Source of the DNA: Croceicoccus ponticola
GTDB taxonomy: Bacteria > Pseudomonadota > Alphaproteobacteria > Sphingomonadales > Sphingomonadaceae
Length of the DNA: 64,000 bases
Reading direction: 5' to 3'
NCBI RefSeq assembly: GCF_004004515.1
Contig: NZ_RXOL01000004.1
Location: 248,001 to 312,000, forward strand
A model generated the notes under the pieces. That model saw nothing but the letters and a program-made list of their open reading frames with translations. It searched no databases and was not told the origin of the DNA. Every line of letters begins with the position of its first letter. The stretch's first letter is position 1. Of the stretch, positions 35,354 through 43,522 are shown one piece after another. The position numbers and the translations under genes are program-made.

Positions 35354-35791
35354 ATGCCGTTTACAGGACCGCTGGAGGATCGCATCGCGATCCGCGAAGT
35401 GATGGAAACCTACGCCTATGGCGTGATGACGAAGAACGCCGAAGTCTGGGCCGCGACATGGGCCGAGGATTCATACTGGGCGCTGCCGGAGTACCCGGAC
35501 CTTGGTGGGTTCGAAGGAAAGAAGGCCATTGTCGAGGCATGGATAGGGTCGATGGATGCCTATGGCCTCGACAACATGACCAAGCCGATGGTTTATCTCG
35601 CCAATCCGGGGCGGATCGAAGTGGATGGAGACAAGGCCGTCGCCACAACGTTCACTATCGAAATCTACGAACACCCCGAAACGCGCGAGACCATCTTTAC
35701 CAACGGCCATTACGAGGACGAACTGGCCCGCATCGACGGCAATTGGGTCTTTACCCGCCGCGAATACCGCATTTTCCACGAACGCCGCTGA
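35354..35791 (+). CDS. NTF2/SnoaL-like protein 4
   Basis: A 145-residue protein starting MPFTGPLEDRIAIREVMETYAYGVMTKNAEVWAATWAEDSYW, the SnoaL_4 pattern. A strong AAAGGAGG precedes the ATG. It is paralogous to the protein at 54216-54644, which also begins MPFTGP and shares TWAED, IEVDGD and the C-terminal WxFxxRxxRxxH. Third gene of the Rieske-SDR operon. It may be a dehydratase, isomerase or oxygenase-associated protein. Confidence 0.88.
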   Translation: MPFTGPLEDRIAIREVMETYAYGVMTKNAEVWAATWAEDSYWALPEYPDLGGFEGKKAIVEAWIGSMDAYGLDNMTKPMVYLANPGRIEVDGDKAVATTFTIEIYEHPETRETIFTNGHYEDELARIDGNWVFTRREYRIFHERR

Positions 35792-35814
35792 CGGCGTCCG
35801 GGTCCGAAACGATG

Positions 35815-35848
35815 GCGCGCTCTCAGCCCTTTACGGGCGGGAGCGCGC
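35815..35848 (+). terminator. Terminator-like hairpin between convergent genes
   Basis: GCGCGCTC ... GAGCGCGC with an inner GCCC/GGGC stem, followed by TTT on the plus strand. It lies just after SnoaL-like gene 4 but overlaps the last codons of the EthD gene on the other strand, so one sequence serves as terminator and coding end. Confidence 0.45.
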
Positions 35849-36188
35849 TTTCGCGTTGGTCGACGAAATAGACCTTCATCGTGTCGCGATCGAACAGCTT
35901 GTCCTCGTCGAAACGGATTTCCTCTGCAATCGTCGGATCATTGCGGATGAAGTCGAAAAATGCGCCCATCGTCGCTTCGTCCGGGAAATCGATTTCCATC
36001 ACGACGTCGGTTTCCGCGCCATCGTCTTCGCGCCCGACGGGCGTCGTGAAGCGGCGCACGTACCGGGTGGCATAGCCCGACAGGACGCGTTCGCCGATGA
36101 TGCGGTGGCTGCTTTCGTAATAGTCCACGAATTCGGCGTGGCTCATCCCCTCGCGGCGGCGAAAGATCGACAACAGGGTCACGGTCAT
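35823..36188 (-). CDS. EthD-domain protein
   Basis: A 121-residue dimeric alpha-beta barrel (EthD/Dabb-type) protein: VTLLSIFRRREGMSHAEFVDYYESSHRIIGERVLSGYATRYVRRFTTP. The pattern of charged Arg, HxEFxxYYxxSH and a C-terminal DRDTMKVYFVDQRES is typical. EthD proteins accompany P450 and other oxygenase systems in ether and natural-product catabolism with an undefined role. Its ATG overlaps the stop of the TIM-barrel gene (ATGA), so it is translated with it. Confidence 0.82.
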   Translation of the reverse strand: MTVTLLSIFRRREGMSHAEFVDYYESSHRIIGERVLSGYATRYVRRFTTPVGREDDGAETDVVMEIDFPDEATMGAFFDFIRNDPTIAEEIRFDEDKLFDRDTMKVYFVDQRESALPPVKG

Positions 36189-36979
36189 TGGCGGGCCTCC
36201 AGCCATTTGCGGGTTACGTCGGCGACTGCCTTGGCGCGCGCCACCGGATCGTCGGGATAAGTATTGCGCAACGCTTCGGACCGAAGTTCGATCGACAGCG
36301 GAATGTCCTTGGGCAGCGCGCGGTACATCGCGTCGAGGTCGAGCGCCCCCTCGCCCATCTGTTCGCGAAGGTCGACCGCGTCGACCAGCACCGCGTCGAA
36401 ATCGTGCACATCCGGACGTTCTGCCCGAGCGTCGCAGAACTGGGCGTAGGATATGAGCGATCGGTCGAGCTTCGCGATATCCCCTATCGGCGATTGCGAC
36501 CGGTCGACGTGAATCGGGTCGATCAGGATCGCAGCCGACGGATGGGCCACCGCCTTCACGATGCTGCGCGCAGAGGCGAGATCGACGACCTTGCTGAACC
36601 ACCCGAACTCAAGGTTCACGCGCAGCGAATTGCCTTCGACATGGCGGCAAAGCTGGCCGAGCCAGTCCGTGGTTTTCGCAGCGTCCTCGTCCGAACTGAC
36701 GCACAGCGCATTGGCCGCGCCAAGCTCCATCCCGATGTCGAGAATGCGCCGGTGATCGTCCACCGACGCCTCGTCGCGCAGCCACAGGACCTCCACGTCG
36801 ATCACCGAAATGCCGGTATCCGCCAGCGCGCGCCGCGTTTCGGCGGTGTGTGTTGGCGTCCATTCCGCGGCATCGACCCAAAGGCCGGCGCTGTCGAAAC
36901 CTGCGGCATGGGCGGATCGCACCACCGTCGCCGCGTCGAATTCCGGCAGAACGCCGGACGCAAGCCCGATCTGGTTCAC
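36185..36979 (-). CDS. TIM-barrel sugar-phosphate isomerase/epimerase-like protein
   Basis: A 264-residue protein of the xylose-isomerase-like TIM-barrel superfamily (AP_endonuc_2). It starts MNQIGLASGVLPEFDAATVVRSAHAAGFDSAGLWVD. Metal-ligand candidates are the Glu in VNLEFGW, the Asp/His in LIDPIHVDRS and the Glu in LSIELRSEALRN. Members isomerise or epimerise sugars and inositols, and some act as dehydratases; the real substrate is unknown. It is sandwiched between a Rieske gene (1 bp gap) and an EthD gene (overlap), so it is firmly part of the island. Confidence 0.82.
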   Translation of the reverse strand: MNQIGLASGVLPEFDAATVVRSAHAAGFDSAGLWVDAAEWTPTHTAETRRALADTGISVIDVEVLWLRDEASVDDHRRILDIGMELGAANALCVSSDEDAAKTTDWLGQLCRHVEGNSLRVNLEFGWFSKVVDLASARSIVKAVAHPSAAILIDPIHVDRSQSPIGDIAKLDRSLISYAQFCDARAERPDVHDFDAVLVDAVDLREQMGEGALDLDAMYRALPKDIPLSIELRSEALRNTYPDDPVARAKAVADVTRKWLEARQ

Positions 36980-36980
36980 C

Positions 36981-38168
36981 TTACATCACCGGTTCGGGGG
37001 CGGTCGTGTCCTGCGCCATGTACCAGTTCAGCCATTCGTGGAAGTACTGGTTGCCGCGCTCATTCTTGCCAAAGATCAGGTTTTCGTGCGCGCCGGTTTC
37101 CAGACCTTTCTGGATCTGCATCCCGATGACGTAATCTTCTTCGTACGTCACATCGCGGAAGAAGTTGGCCATCTGCTGCAGCTTCTCCTCCTCCTCGGCG
37201 TCCTTAGGCGCTTCGCGGCAGAGGTAGTTCAGCACGGTGCGGTTTTCGCCCACCGTCGGTCCGGGGAAAAGCTGCGCGACCTGCGTAATTTCGGGCGCAA
37301 CGAAGATCGAGACGTTGGGGAAGAGAATACGGACGAAGTCGTAACCGTAATTTTCCCGCGTACCCCATTCTTCACGCGGCAGCGGCTTGAGCAGGTTGGC
37401 GATTTCATGCTGCGGGAAACCAATCCGCATCGACGGGCCGAACCCTTCGTAATGCGTGCAGTTCGACGGCGTCCGCGGAAAGATCGTTTCGGGGTGCAGC
37501 GACTGGAAATGATACCCTTCGAGGTATCCGTCGAATGCGATCTTCCAGTTCGCGCCGAATATCGTGCGGTTTCCGACATAGTGCCAGTCGGCAAGGCCAA
37601 GATCGGCGAAATCGTCGAGATAGCCGCGATAGTATGCATCGAGGTCGATCGAGCCGTTCGGATCGAGCACGACGAAGATCATGCCGTTGCGTTCTTCGCA
37701 CGGCAGCTGGCGCAAGCCCAGTTCGGCCCGGTCCACGTCGCCGAACGTCTGCTTTTCGGAAATGCCGATCAGCTTGCCGTCGCGGCCATAAGTCCATGAA
37801 TGGTACTTGCAGACAAAGCGTGAGCAATTGCCGTGACCTTCTTCGGCCACCGGCGCTCCTCGGTGCGAACATACGTTGAGGAAGGCGCGAACCGTGCCGT
37901 CCTTGTCGCGGGTGATCAGCACCGGCATGCCGACCGCGTCCATCGCCTTGTAATCGCCGGGGTTCTTCATTTCGGCGGTGAAAGCCAGCATCAGCGGCAG
38001 CTTCTTGAAGACAAGGTCGATCTCCTTGCGATAGATCGCGTCGTCGCAATAGCTGGCCGACGGCACCTTCATCGTGCCCTTGCCCTGGAACGTGGATTTG
38101 GTCTCGACATAGTCGAGCATCGTCTCGGCGACCTCGCCCAGATGTCCTATCCGGCTTGCGCGATCCAT
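36981..38168 (-). CDS. Rieske non-heme iron oxygenase, alpha subunit (family ii, copy 1)
   Basis: A 395-residue oxygenase, shorter than the others. The Rieske ligands are CSHRGAPV and CKYHSWTY. The iron site is NWKIAFDGYLEGYHFQSLH, with Glu at the bridging position. It is paralogous over its whole length to the 44938 protein, sharing FKKLPLMLAFTAEM, GNCSRF and EGFGP-R-GFPQ. The start ATG 38168 follows GGGAGA. First gene of a minus-strand operon with the TIM-barrel and EthD genes, divergent from the acyl-CoA ligase, with the operator repeat between. Confidence 0.94.
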   Translation of the reverse strand: MDRASRIGHLGEVAETMLDYVETKSTFQGKGTMKVPSASYCDDAIYRKEIDLVFKKLPLMLAFTAEMKNPGDYKAMDAVGMPVLITRDKDGTVRAFLNVCSHRGAPVAEEGHGNCSRFVCKYHSWTYGRDGKLIGISEKQTFGDVDRAELGLRQLPCEERNGMIFVVLDPNGSIDLDAYYRGYLDDFADLGLADWHYVGNRTIFGANWKIAFDGYLEGYHFQSLHPETIFPRTPSNCTHYEGFGPSMRIGFPQHEIANLLKPLPREEWGTRENYGYDFVRILFPNVSIFVAPEITQVAQLFPGPTVGENRTVLNYLCREAPKDAEEEEKLQQMANFFRDVTYEEDYVIGMQIQKGLETGAHENLIFGKNERGNQYFHEWLNWYMAQDTTAPEPVM

Positions 38169-38253
38169 GGTCTTCTCCCGAATGCTTTGGGGCCACTGCG
38201 ACAACGCCGGCCCATCTTCGCTGCCAAGCTGCCCGTTGCGCGGCGTGCAGGCA

Positions 38254-38273
38254 ACCTGCTCAAGGTAACAGGT
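38254..38273. promoter_or_regulatory. Island operator, inverted repeat ACCTG-N10-CAGGT
   Basis: A perfect inverted repeat, ACCTG - CTCAAGGTAA - CAGGT. It lies between the divergent Rieske (start 38168, 86 bp away) and acyl-CoA ligase (start 38372, 99 bp away) genes. Half-sites and spacing are identical to the 47236 site. Confidence 0.65.
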
Positions 38274-38371
38274 GCCCTGTTTGCGGGGGTGCGATTTGCC
38301 CCTACCCTTTTCGCCAATGGAACCTGTGGCCCGCTATCGCGAGAAGGGGTGCGGGAAAAGGATACACGACA

Positions 38372-40003
38372 ATGGCCCGACTTGAAATGCCGTGGAACTG
38401 GTTGGAACTGCCGCCGGCACACATGCGCGCGTTCGCCGATCAGTGGCAGGGGCGCACGATCGCCGATTTCGCCCGGTCGCGCGCCGCCGACGAACCGGAT
38501 CGCTTGGCACTGATCGACGGGGTGCGATCGCTGACTTTCGGCGCATGGCTGGACGAAGCGCAGGCGCTGGCCAATGCGCTGGCCGCACGCGGGCTTGAAA
38601 CCGGCGATGTCGTCGCGTTCCAGACGCCGAACTGGCACGAGGCGGGCATTCTCAACCTTGCCTGCGCCATCCTCGGCCTTGTCGTGAACCCCATCGTGCC
38701 GATCTATCGCGACGCCGAAGTCGTGATGATGCTGAACGATTGCCGAGCTCGGGCGATATTCACCTGCACCACGTTCCGCCGGTTCGATTTCGCCGAAATG
38801 GCACGGCGGTTGCAACCGGGCCTGCCCGATCTCGACTTTACCTTTACCGTCAGGGGCGACGGGCCAGACGATATGTCCGCGCTGATCGAAGAAGGGCGCG
38901 CGCTCACTCCCGCGAAACCCGATGTCGATCCCCGTTCGGTCAAGATGGTGCTGTTCACATCGGGCACCACGGGCCGGCCCAAGGGCGTGCTGCACAGTCA
39001 CGACACGCTCGAGAATATCGTGCGCAAAAGCTATGCGCACTGGGGCGTGACCGATCGCGACACGACGATCATGCCGTCGCCGGTCACCCACATCTCGGGC
39101 TATGTCAACGGCCTGGAATCGCCGCTGATCTGCGGCACCACGGTCATCCTGATGGAAACCTGGAACGCGGACGACGCGCTGTCCCTGATCGAACAACACG
39201 CCGTCGTCGGCACGGTCGCCGCCACGCCCTTCCTCGTCGAACTGGCCGATGCGGCGCGGAAGGCCAGCACGCGGCTGCCGTCGTTGCGCTTCTTCGCCTG
39301 TGGCGGCGCGGCGGTTCCGCCCGACCTGATCCCGGCCGCCAACGCGGCGTTCGACAACCTGACCGCGTTCCGCGTCTTTGGCGCGAGCGAGGTGCCGCTC
39401 GTCACCTTTGGCTGGCCGCGCAACGAACACCTTGCCGCGACCACCGATGGCGAGGTCATCGACTATGACGTGAAGATCGTCGACGACGAAGGCAAACCCG
39501 TGCCCGTAGGCAACGAGGGCGAGATTCTGGCGCGTGGGCCGTCGATGATGCTGGGCTATGCTGACGAAGCGCAAAGCCGCGCGGCGTTCGACAACGACGG
39601 CTATTTCCGCACCGGCGACCTTGGCACGCTGTCGGCCGAAGGCGCGATCACGATCACAGGGCGCAAGAAAGACCTGATCATCCGGGGCGGCGAAAACATC
39701 AGCGCGGTGGAGATCGAGGACGTGTTGCGCACCCACCCGCAGGTCCGCGATGCCAGCGTCGTCGCCATGCCGCACGAACGATTGGGCGAAAGTGTCTGCG
39801 CCTACATCATCAGCGAGGGCGAGCCGGCAACGGTCGAAGCGCTGTGCGCGCACATGCACGAAAGCGGTCTGGCTAAGCAAAAGACGCCCGAGCGATTCGA
39901 ATTCGTCGACGATTTCCCTCGCACGGCATCGGGCAAGATCCGCAAGGACCAACTGCGCGCCGACGTGAAGGCGAAGATCGAGAACGCGAAGGCCGAAGCC
40001 TGA
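38372..40003 (+). CDS. AMP-forming acyl-CoA ligase
   Basis: A 543-residue ANL-superfamily ligase. It has the P-loop-like LFTSGTTGRPKGVLHSH at about residues 195-211, the adenine/acyl-binding segment FGASEVPLVTFGWP, YFRTGDLGTLS, GRKKDLIIRGGENISAVEIEDVL, and the C-terminal PRTASGKIRKDQLR with catalytic Lys near 522. It activates a carboxylic acid to its CoA thioester through an acyl-AMP. Similarity is closest in feel to cyclohexanecarboxylate- and medium-chain-type ligases. It probably primes a side chain or opened ring for the beta-oxidation genes at 59.7-62.5 kb. Confidence 0.92.
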   Translation: MARLEMPWNWLELPPAHMRAFADQWQGRTIADFARSRAADEPDRLALIDGVRSLTFGAWLDEAQALANALAARGLETGDVVAFQTPNWHEAGILNLACAILGLVVNPIVPIYRDAEVVMMLNDCRARAIFTCTTFRRFDFAEMARRLQPGLPDLDFTFTVRGDGPDDMSALIEEGRALTPAKPDVDPRSVKMVLFTSGTTGRPKGVLHSHDTLENIVRKSYAHWGVTDRDTTIMPSPVTHISGYVNGLESPLICGTTVILMETWNADDALSLIEQHAVVGTVAATPFLVELADAARKASTRLPSLRFFACGGAAVPPDLIPAANAAFDNLTAFRVFGASEVPLVTFGWPRNEHLAATTDGEVIDYDVKIVDDEGKPVPVGNEGEILARGPSMMLGYADEAQSRAAFDNDGYFRTGDLGTLSAEGAITITGRKKDLIIRGGENISAVEIEDVLRTHPQVRDASVVAMPHERLGESVCAYIISEGEPATVEALCAHMHESGLAKQKTPERFEFVDDFPRTASGKIRKDQLRADVKAKIENAKAEA

Positions 40004-40126
40004 CGGTTAAGTAGCGTTACAAGACACCGCGCGTCGATCGCGGGCCGGTGCGCCGCGCGATGATGAACCTGAAGACATCGACGATGTATCGATTGTCGCT
40101 TGACAAGGCCGACGACGAGCCGCCCG

Positions 40127-41593
40127 TCAATCGGTCCAGTTGGCCCCCGCCGCATGCCGTCCCGCGCGGCGCCCAAAGTAAGAACCGGGGCCAAGACTCA
40201 TCCCGCTGGCATAAGCCTTGCCGTTGCGCGGAATGTGCGCTGCGCTGGCCCCCACCGCGTAAAGCCCGGGGATCGGTTCCGATCTGAGCGTCAGGCATTC
40301 GCCGTTCGGCCCTGTCTTCAACCCGCCCAGTGTGATGAACAGGTAAGTCGACCGGTCGAACGAAATATCGAACGCCGCCCACGGCCCCTTGTCCAGCGGC
40401 TTCAGCCACGATGCGTCCTTGTGCAGTAGCGGATCGCGGCCCTGTGCCGCGTTTTTGTTGTAACCCGCCATCGTGCGGACCAGCGATCCGGTCGGCAGGT
40501 CCAGCCCCGCCTCCATCTCCTCGATCGTTTCCCACCCGTCGACCAGCGTGTGTTTGGCGGTCGGGATTTCGGGATAGGCGAAGATCTCGCTGTCCACGAT
40601 CAGCCAAGCCTTCTGATCGGGCTGCTCCATCACGAAATTCGCAGTGCGGCCGTGATAGCTGTCTTCTGCGACGAAACGCTCACCCCGTTTGTTGACGATG
40701 ATCCCCTTGATCAGCTGGCCCGGCGGATAGATCGACGCGGTGGGTATCACCCCATCCATCGCGCTGGTCGCCGTGCCCGCCGACATCCCCAGCAGCACGC
40801 CCGCGCCGTCGTTGCTGGGAATGCCCAGCGGCTCGCTCGTCGCGCCCAGCAGGGGCAGGTTTTCGGCGATCATCTCGTGGTTCATGTTGAAGCTGCCCGC
40901 CGCGATGATTACGCCACGCCGCGCGCGGGCGTGGATCGTTGCGCCCGCCTGTTTGATCCGCACGCCGACGACACGACCGCCCTCGTCCCTGACCAGCGCC
41001 ACGACATTGCTGTCGTAAATCGCGGGAATGCCCTCTTGCTCGCATTTGGACAGCAGCGGCGCCATGCCGACGTGGCCCGCGTTTTCGCCAGTGCCCGCAA
41101 CTTTGTGCCCGCGCGGCGCGGGTCTGGCGATCTTGTTGAACGGCCACAGCTTTTCGTTGCCGGTACCCATCAGGCAGGTCGTGTCGTTCAGAAACACCGC
41201 CTTGCCCTTGAACTCCGTCCGTTCGAACGGCAGGCCCTGTCGTTCCAGCCAGTCGAAGTGCGACGGGCTGTCGTCGCAGAAATGCCGCACGGCAACGGGG
41301 TCCAGTGGATCGCAGCTGGCCATCATGAAGGCGGCCATCTCGTCCGGCGTGTCGTCGTAGCCCATCGCCTTTTGCACCGCGGTTCCGCCGCCAAGGTAGT
41401 AGATGCCCGACGACATCGCGCTTGCCCCGCCGCCGCCCGATGCGCGTTCGACGATCAGCACGTCGGCGCCCGCACGGTGCGCTTCCAGCGCGGAGCAGGT
41501 TCCGGCGACGCCCTGCCCGATCACGATCACGTCGCATTCGCGATCCCACGTCGCGATGTCGCCTGCCGACAGGATGGGTTCGACGTTGGCCAT
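40127..41593 (-). CDS. FAD-binding dehydrogenase, KstD/fumarate-reductase-like
   Basis: A 488-residue flavoprotein. The FAD-binding motif is CDVIVIGQGVAGTCSALEAHRAGADVLIVERASGGGGASAMSSG at about residues 20-63. The C-terminal FAD segment is GLYAVGASAAHIPRNGKAYASGMSLGPGSYFGRRAG. The architecture matches the FAD_binding_2 family, which contains 3-ketosteroid delta-dehydrogenases and flavocytochrome fumarate reductases. It most likely introduces or reduces a carbon-carbon double bond next to a ketone. It follows an SDR gene with a four-base gap (start ATG 41593), suggesting SDR ketone formation followed by desaturation. Confidence 0.88.
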   Translation of the reverse strand: MANVEPILSAGDIATWDRECDVIVIGQGVAGTCSALEAHRAGADVLIVERASGGGGASAMSSGIYYLGGGTAVQKAMGYDDTPDEMAAFMMASCDPLDPVAVRHFCDDSPSHFDWLERQGLPFERTEFKGKAVFLNDTTCLMGTGNEKLWPFNKIARPAPRGHKVAGTGENAGHVGMAPLLSKCEQEGIPAIYDSNVVALVRDEGGRVVGVRIKQAGATIHARARRGVIIAAGSFNMNHEMIAENLPLLGATSEPLGIPSNDGAGVLLGMSAGTATSAMDGVIPTASIYPPGQLIKGIIVNKRGERFVAEDSYHGRTANFVMEQPDQKAWLIVDSEIFAYPEIPTAKHTLVDGWETIEEMEAGLDLPTGSLVRTMAGYNKNAAQGRDPLLHKDASWLKPLDKGPWAAFDISFDRSTYLFITLGGLKTGPNGECLTLRSEPIPGLYAVGASAAHIPRNGKAYASGMSLGPGSYFGRRAGRHAAGANWTD

Positions 41594-41597
41594 GGGC

Positions 41598-42413
41598 TCA
41601 GCCCCCTGCGGCTGCGCCGGTGGCATTTATAACGCTGGCCTCGATCTCGGCCTTGCTTGGATTGCCGCGCAAGCACAGCCCCCCGTTTACCTGCAGGTTT
41701 TCGCCGGTCATGAAGCATTCGTCGCTGGCGAGGAACACGACCGCGGCCGCTATGTCCTCCTTCGTGCCATACCGACCGAGCGGATACCCGGGCAGGAAGC
41801 TTTCGAACAGGCCGGGGACATGGCCCGCGTCCGCAGTCATCGGCGTTTCGGTCAGGCCGGGAGAGATCGAATTGGCGCGAATGCCCTCGCCCCCAAATTC
41901 GTTGGCGACGCAGCGGATGACGTGATCGGCGCCCGCTTTCGTCCCCATGTATGCGGCGTGGTCCCACAGCATGATCTTGGCCGTGGCGCTGCTGATCTGG
42001 ATGATCGAGCCGCCCTCACCCCCACGCGATTTCGCCATTTTGCGGATCAGCGCCTGATAGAACTGGAAGGGACCGATGAACTGCAGCGCGGTCATCTGTT
42101 CCAGTTCTTCGCGCGTATTGTCGAGGAAAGGCGTCAGCAGGCCCCAGCCGGTGGCGTTCAAGCCGATGTCGATCCCGCCCATGGCCTTTGCCGCGACATC
42201 GACCAGCGCGTTAACGCTGCCCTCGTCGGTCAAGTCGCACGCCCGATATCCGCAACCGTTCTCGGCTGCAAAGTCGGCCAGCACGTCCTCCTTGCGCCCC
42301 GACACGAATACCGTCGCCCCCTCCGCCATCAGGCGTAGTGCGATGTGCTGGCCCATGTTGTCCTTGCTGCTCGCGCCCAGGATCAGTGCGCGTTTGCCTT
42401 CGAGCCTTCCCAT
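41598..42413 (-). CDS. Short-chain dehydrogenase/reductase (SDR) 5
   Basis: A 271-residue SDR whose cofactor motif ALILGASSKDNMGQHIALRL departs from the classical TGxxxGIG and resembles the divergent (FabI-like) pattern. The catalytic residues look classical: ISSATAKI and YMGTK near 159. The C terminus carries FMTGENLQVNGGLCLRG. It may be a dehydrogenase or an enoyl reductase. The start ATG 42413 has GAAGGA upstream. First gene of a two-gene operon with the FAD dehydrogenase. Confidence 0.9.
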   Translation of the reverse strand: MGRLEGKRALILGASSKDNMGQHIALRLMAEGATVFVSGRKEDVLADFAAENGCGYRACDLTDEGSVNALVDVAAKAMGGIDIGLNATGWGLLTPFLDNTREELEQMTALQFIGPFQFYQALIRKMAKSRGGEGGSIIQISSATAKIMLWDHAAYMGTKAGADHVIRCVANEFGGEGIRANSISPGLTETPMTADAGHVPGLFESFLPGYPLGRYGTKEDIAAAVVFLASDECFMTGENLQVNGGLCLRGNPSKAEIEASVINATGAAAGG

Positions 42414-42474
42414 GACATTCCTTCCCATTGTTTGCCTGTTGCCGACAGACCTATCATTGGCGCATCCTTGCATG

Positions 42475-42494
42475 GCCTACGCAAAAGGGTAGTC
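42475..42494. promoter_or_regulatory. Probable island operator variant GCCTA-N10-TAGTC
   Basis: GCCTA - CGCAAAAGGG - TAGTC, between the divergent SDR 5 (62 bp from its start) and SDR 6 (73 bp) genes. CCT/AG, the spacing and the A-rich centre fit the island consensus; the outer bases do not. Confidence 0.42.
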
Positions 42495-42566
42495 GCTCCC
42501 CTTGCCGCGGCTACCTAGGAGAGACGCCAAGCACTTTTTTTAAAATTTACGGGAAAGGATCGTTCT

Positions 42567-43328
42567 ATGGACCTCGGCCTCAAAGGCATGAAAGCCATCC
42601 TCGTCGGCGCCAACGGCGGCATTGGCCGCAAGGTCGCACAGGCACTCGCAGCCGAAGGTTGCCACGTCGCGATCTGCGGACGTACGCAGGACAAGGTCGA
42701 CAAGGTCGTCGGCGAACTTTCGCCCACCGGCGTCACCGTCTATTCCGAAGCGCTCGACGTGACCGAACCGACTTCGGTCCCGGCCTTCGTCGAAAAGGCC
42801 GCCGGCGCGTTGGGCGGTTGCGACATCTTCATCAGCTTTACCTCCGCCAATCCGGGCACCGATACCGACGACTGCTGGGAAACGATCCTGCGCGCCGACA
42901 TCCTGCCGATGCGTCGCGGCATCGAAGCAGCCATGCCCTACCTCGAAAAATCGGACGCAGGCTCGATCATCTGCATGAGCTCGACCGGCGCGGTAGAGGA
43001 ATTCATGGGCGTGCAGCCCTACAACGCGCTGAAGGCGGCGGTGATGAACTATGCCGCCGGCTTGTCGCAGAAGCTTGCGCCGCAGGGCATCCGCGCCAAC
43101 TGCATCACGCCCGGCCCTGTGATGACCGACGACGGCCCGTGGAACTACATCAAGGACAACATGACCGAATTCTACGACGGCATCATGGCGCAGATCCCGA
43201 TGGGCCGCATGACCACCGGCGAAGAACTGGCCAAGACGATCGCGTTCGTCGCCTCGCCCGCGTGCAAGGCGATGACCGGCGCGAACATCGTCGTCGACGC
43301 TGGGTTCACCAAGCGCGTCCAGTTCTGA
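42567..43328 (+). CDS. Short-chain dehydrogenase/reductase (SDR) 6
   Basis: A 253-residue classical SDR with AILVGANGGIGRKVAQAL at about residues 9-26 and the catalytic Ser in CMSSTGAVEEF. YNALK is near 153. In place of the usual NNAG motif it reads FISFTSANPG, an unusual departure. It ends ANIVVDAGFTKRVQF. AAAGGA precedes the ATG at 42567. It lies upstream of the Rieske pair at 43.5-46.1 kb on the same strand, about 190 bp away, with an operator in between. Confidence 0.91.
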   Translation: MDLGLKGMKAILVGANGGIGRKVAQALAAEGCHVAICGRTQDKVDKVVGELSPTGVTVYSEALDVTEPTSVPAFVEKAAGALGGCDIFISFTSANPGTDTDDCWETILRADILPMRRGIEAAMPYLEKSDAGSIICMSSTGAVEEFMGVQPYNALKAAVMNYAAGLSQKLAPQGIRANCITPGPVMTDDGPWNYIKDNMTEFYDGIMAQIPMGRMTTGEELAKTIAFVASPACKAMTGANIVVDAGFTKRVQF

Positions 43329-43409
43329 TCGTTCGGAATTGATCCCCCGAGCGTCGGGCCGTGCGCGCGGCCACGACGCCAACGACCCGCCCCGCCCCTA
43401 GTGCGCCTG

Positions 43410-43429
43410 ACCTAGTCAAAAGCGCAGGG
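43410..43429. promoter_or_regulatory. Island operator, inverted repeat ACCTA-N10-CAGGG
   Basis: ACCTA - GTCAAAAGCG - CAGGG, with CCT/AGG and the A-rich spacer centre conserved. It lies 94 bp upstream of the Rieske start at 43523, which indicates a separate promoter for the Rieske pair. Confidence 0.52.
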
Positions 43430-43522
43430 GTGGGGCCGGGCTTTTCTTGACCCTGATCAAGGGCCGCCAGTCCGGCACAAGGTAAACTCTTCCTCGAAAT
43501 GAAAACGAGGAGGATTGCCGAC

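Noticed and set aside
38147-39952. A 601-codon open frame on the minus strand opposite the acyl-CoA ligase
   Set aside because: The plus-strand protein has all ANL ligase motifs; the antisense product is rich in Arg, Ala and Asp without any motif.
40127-41593. Naming the FAD enzyme a true 3-ketosteroid dehydrogenase (kstD)
   Set aside because: The FAD_binding_2 architecture fits, but I could not verify the KstD catalytic Tyr set, and the family also holds fumarate reductases and other desaturases.
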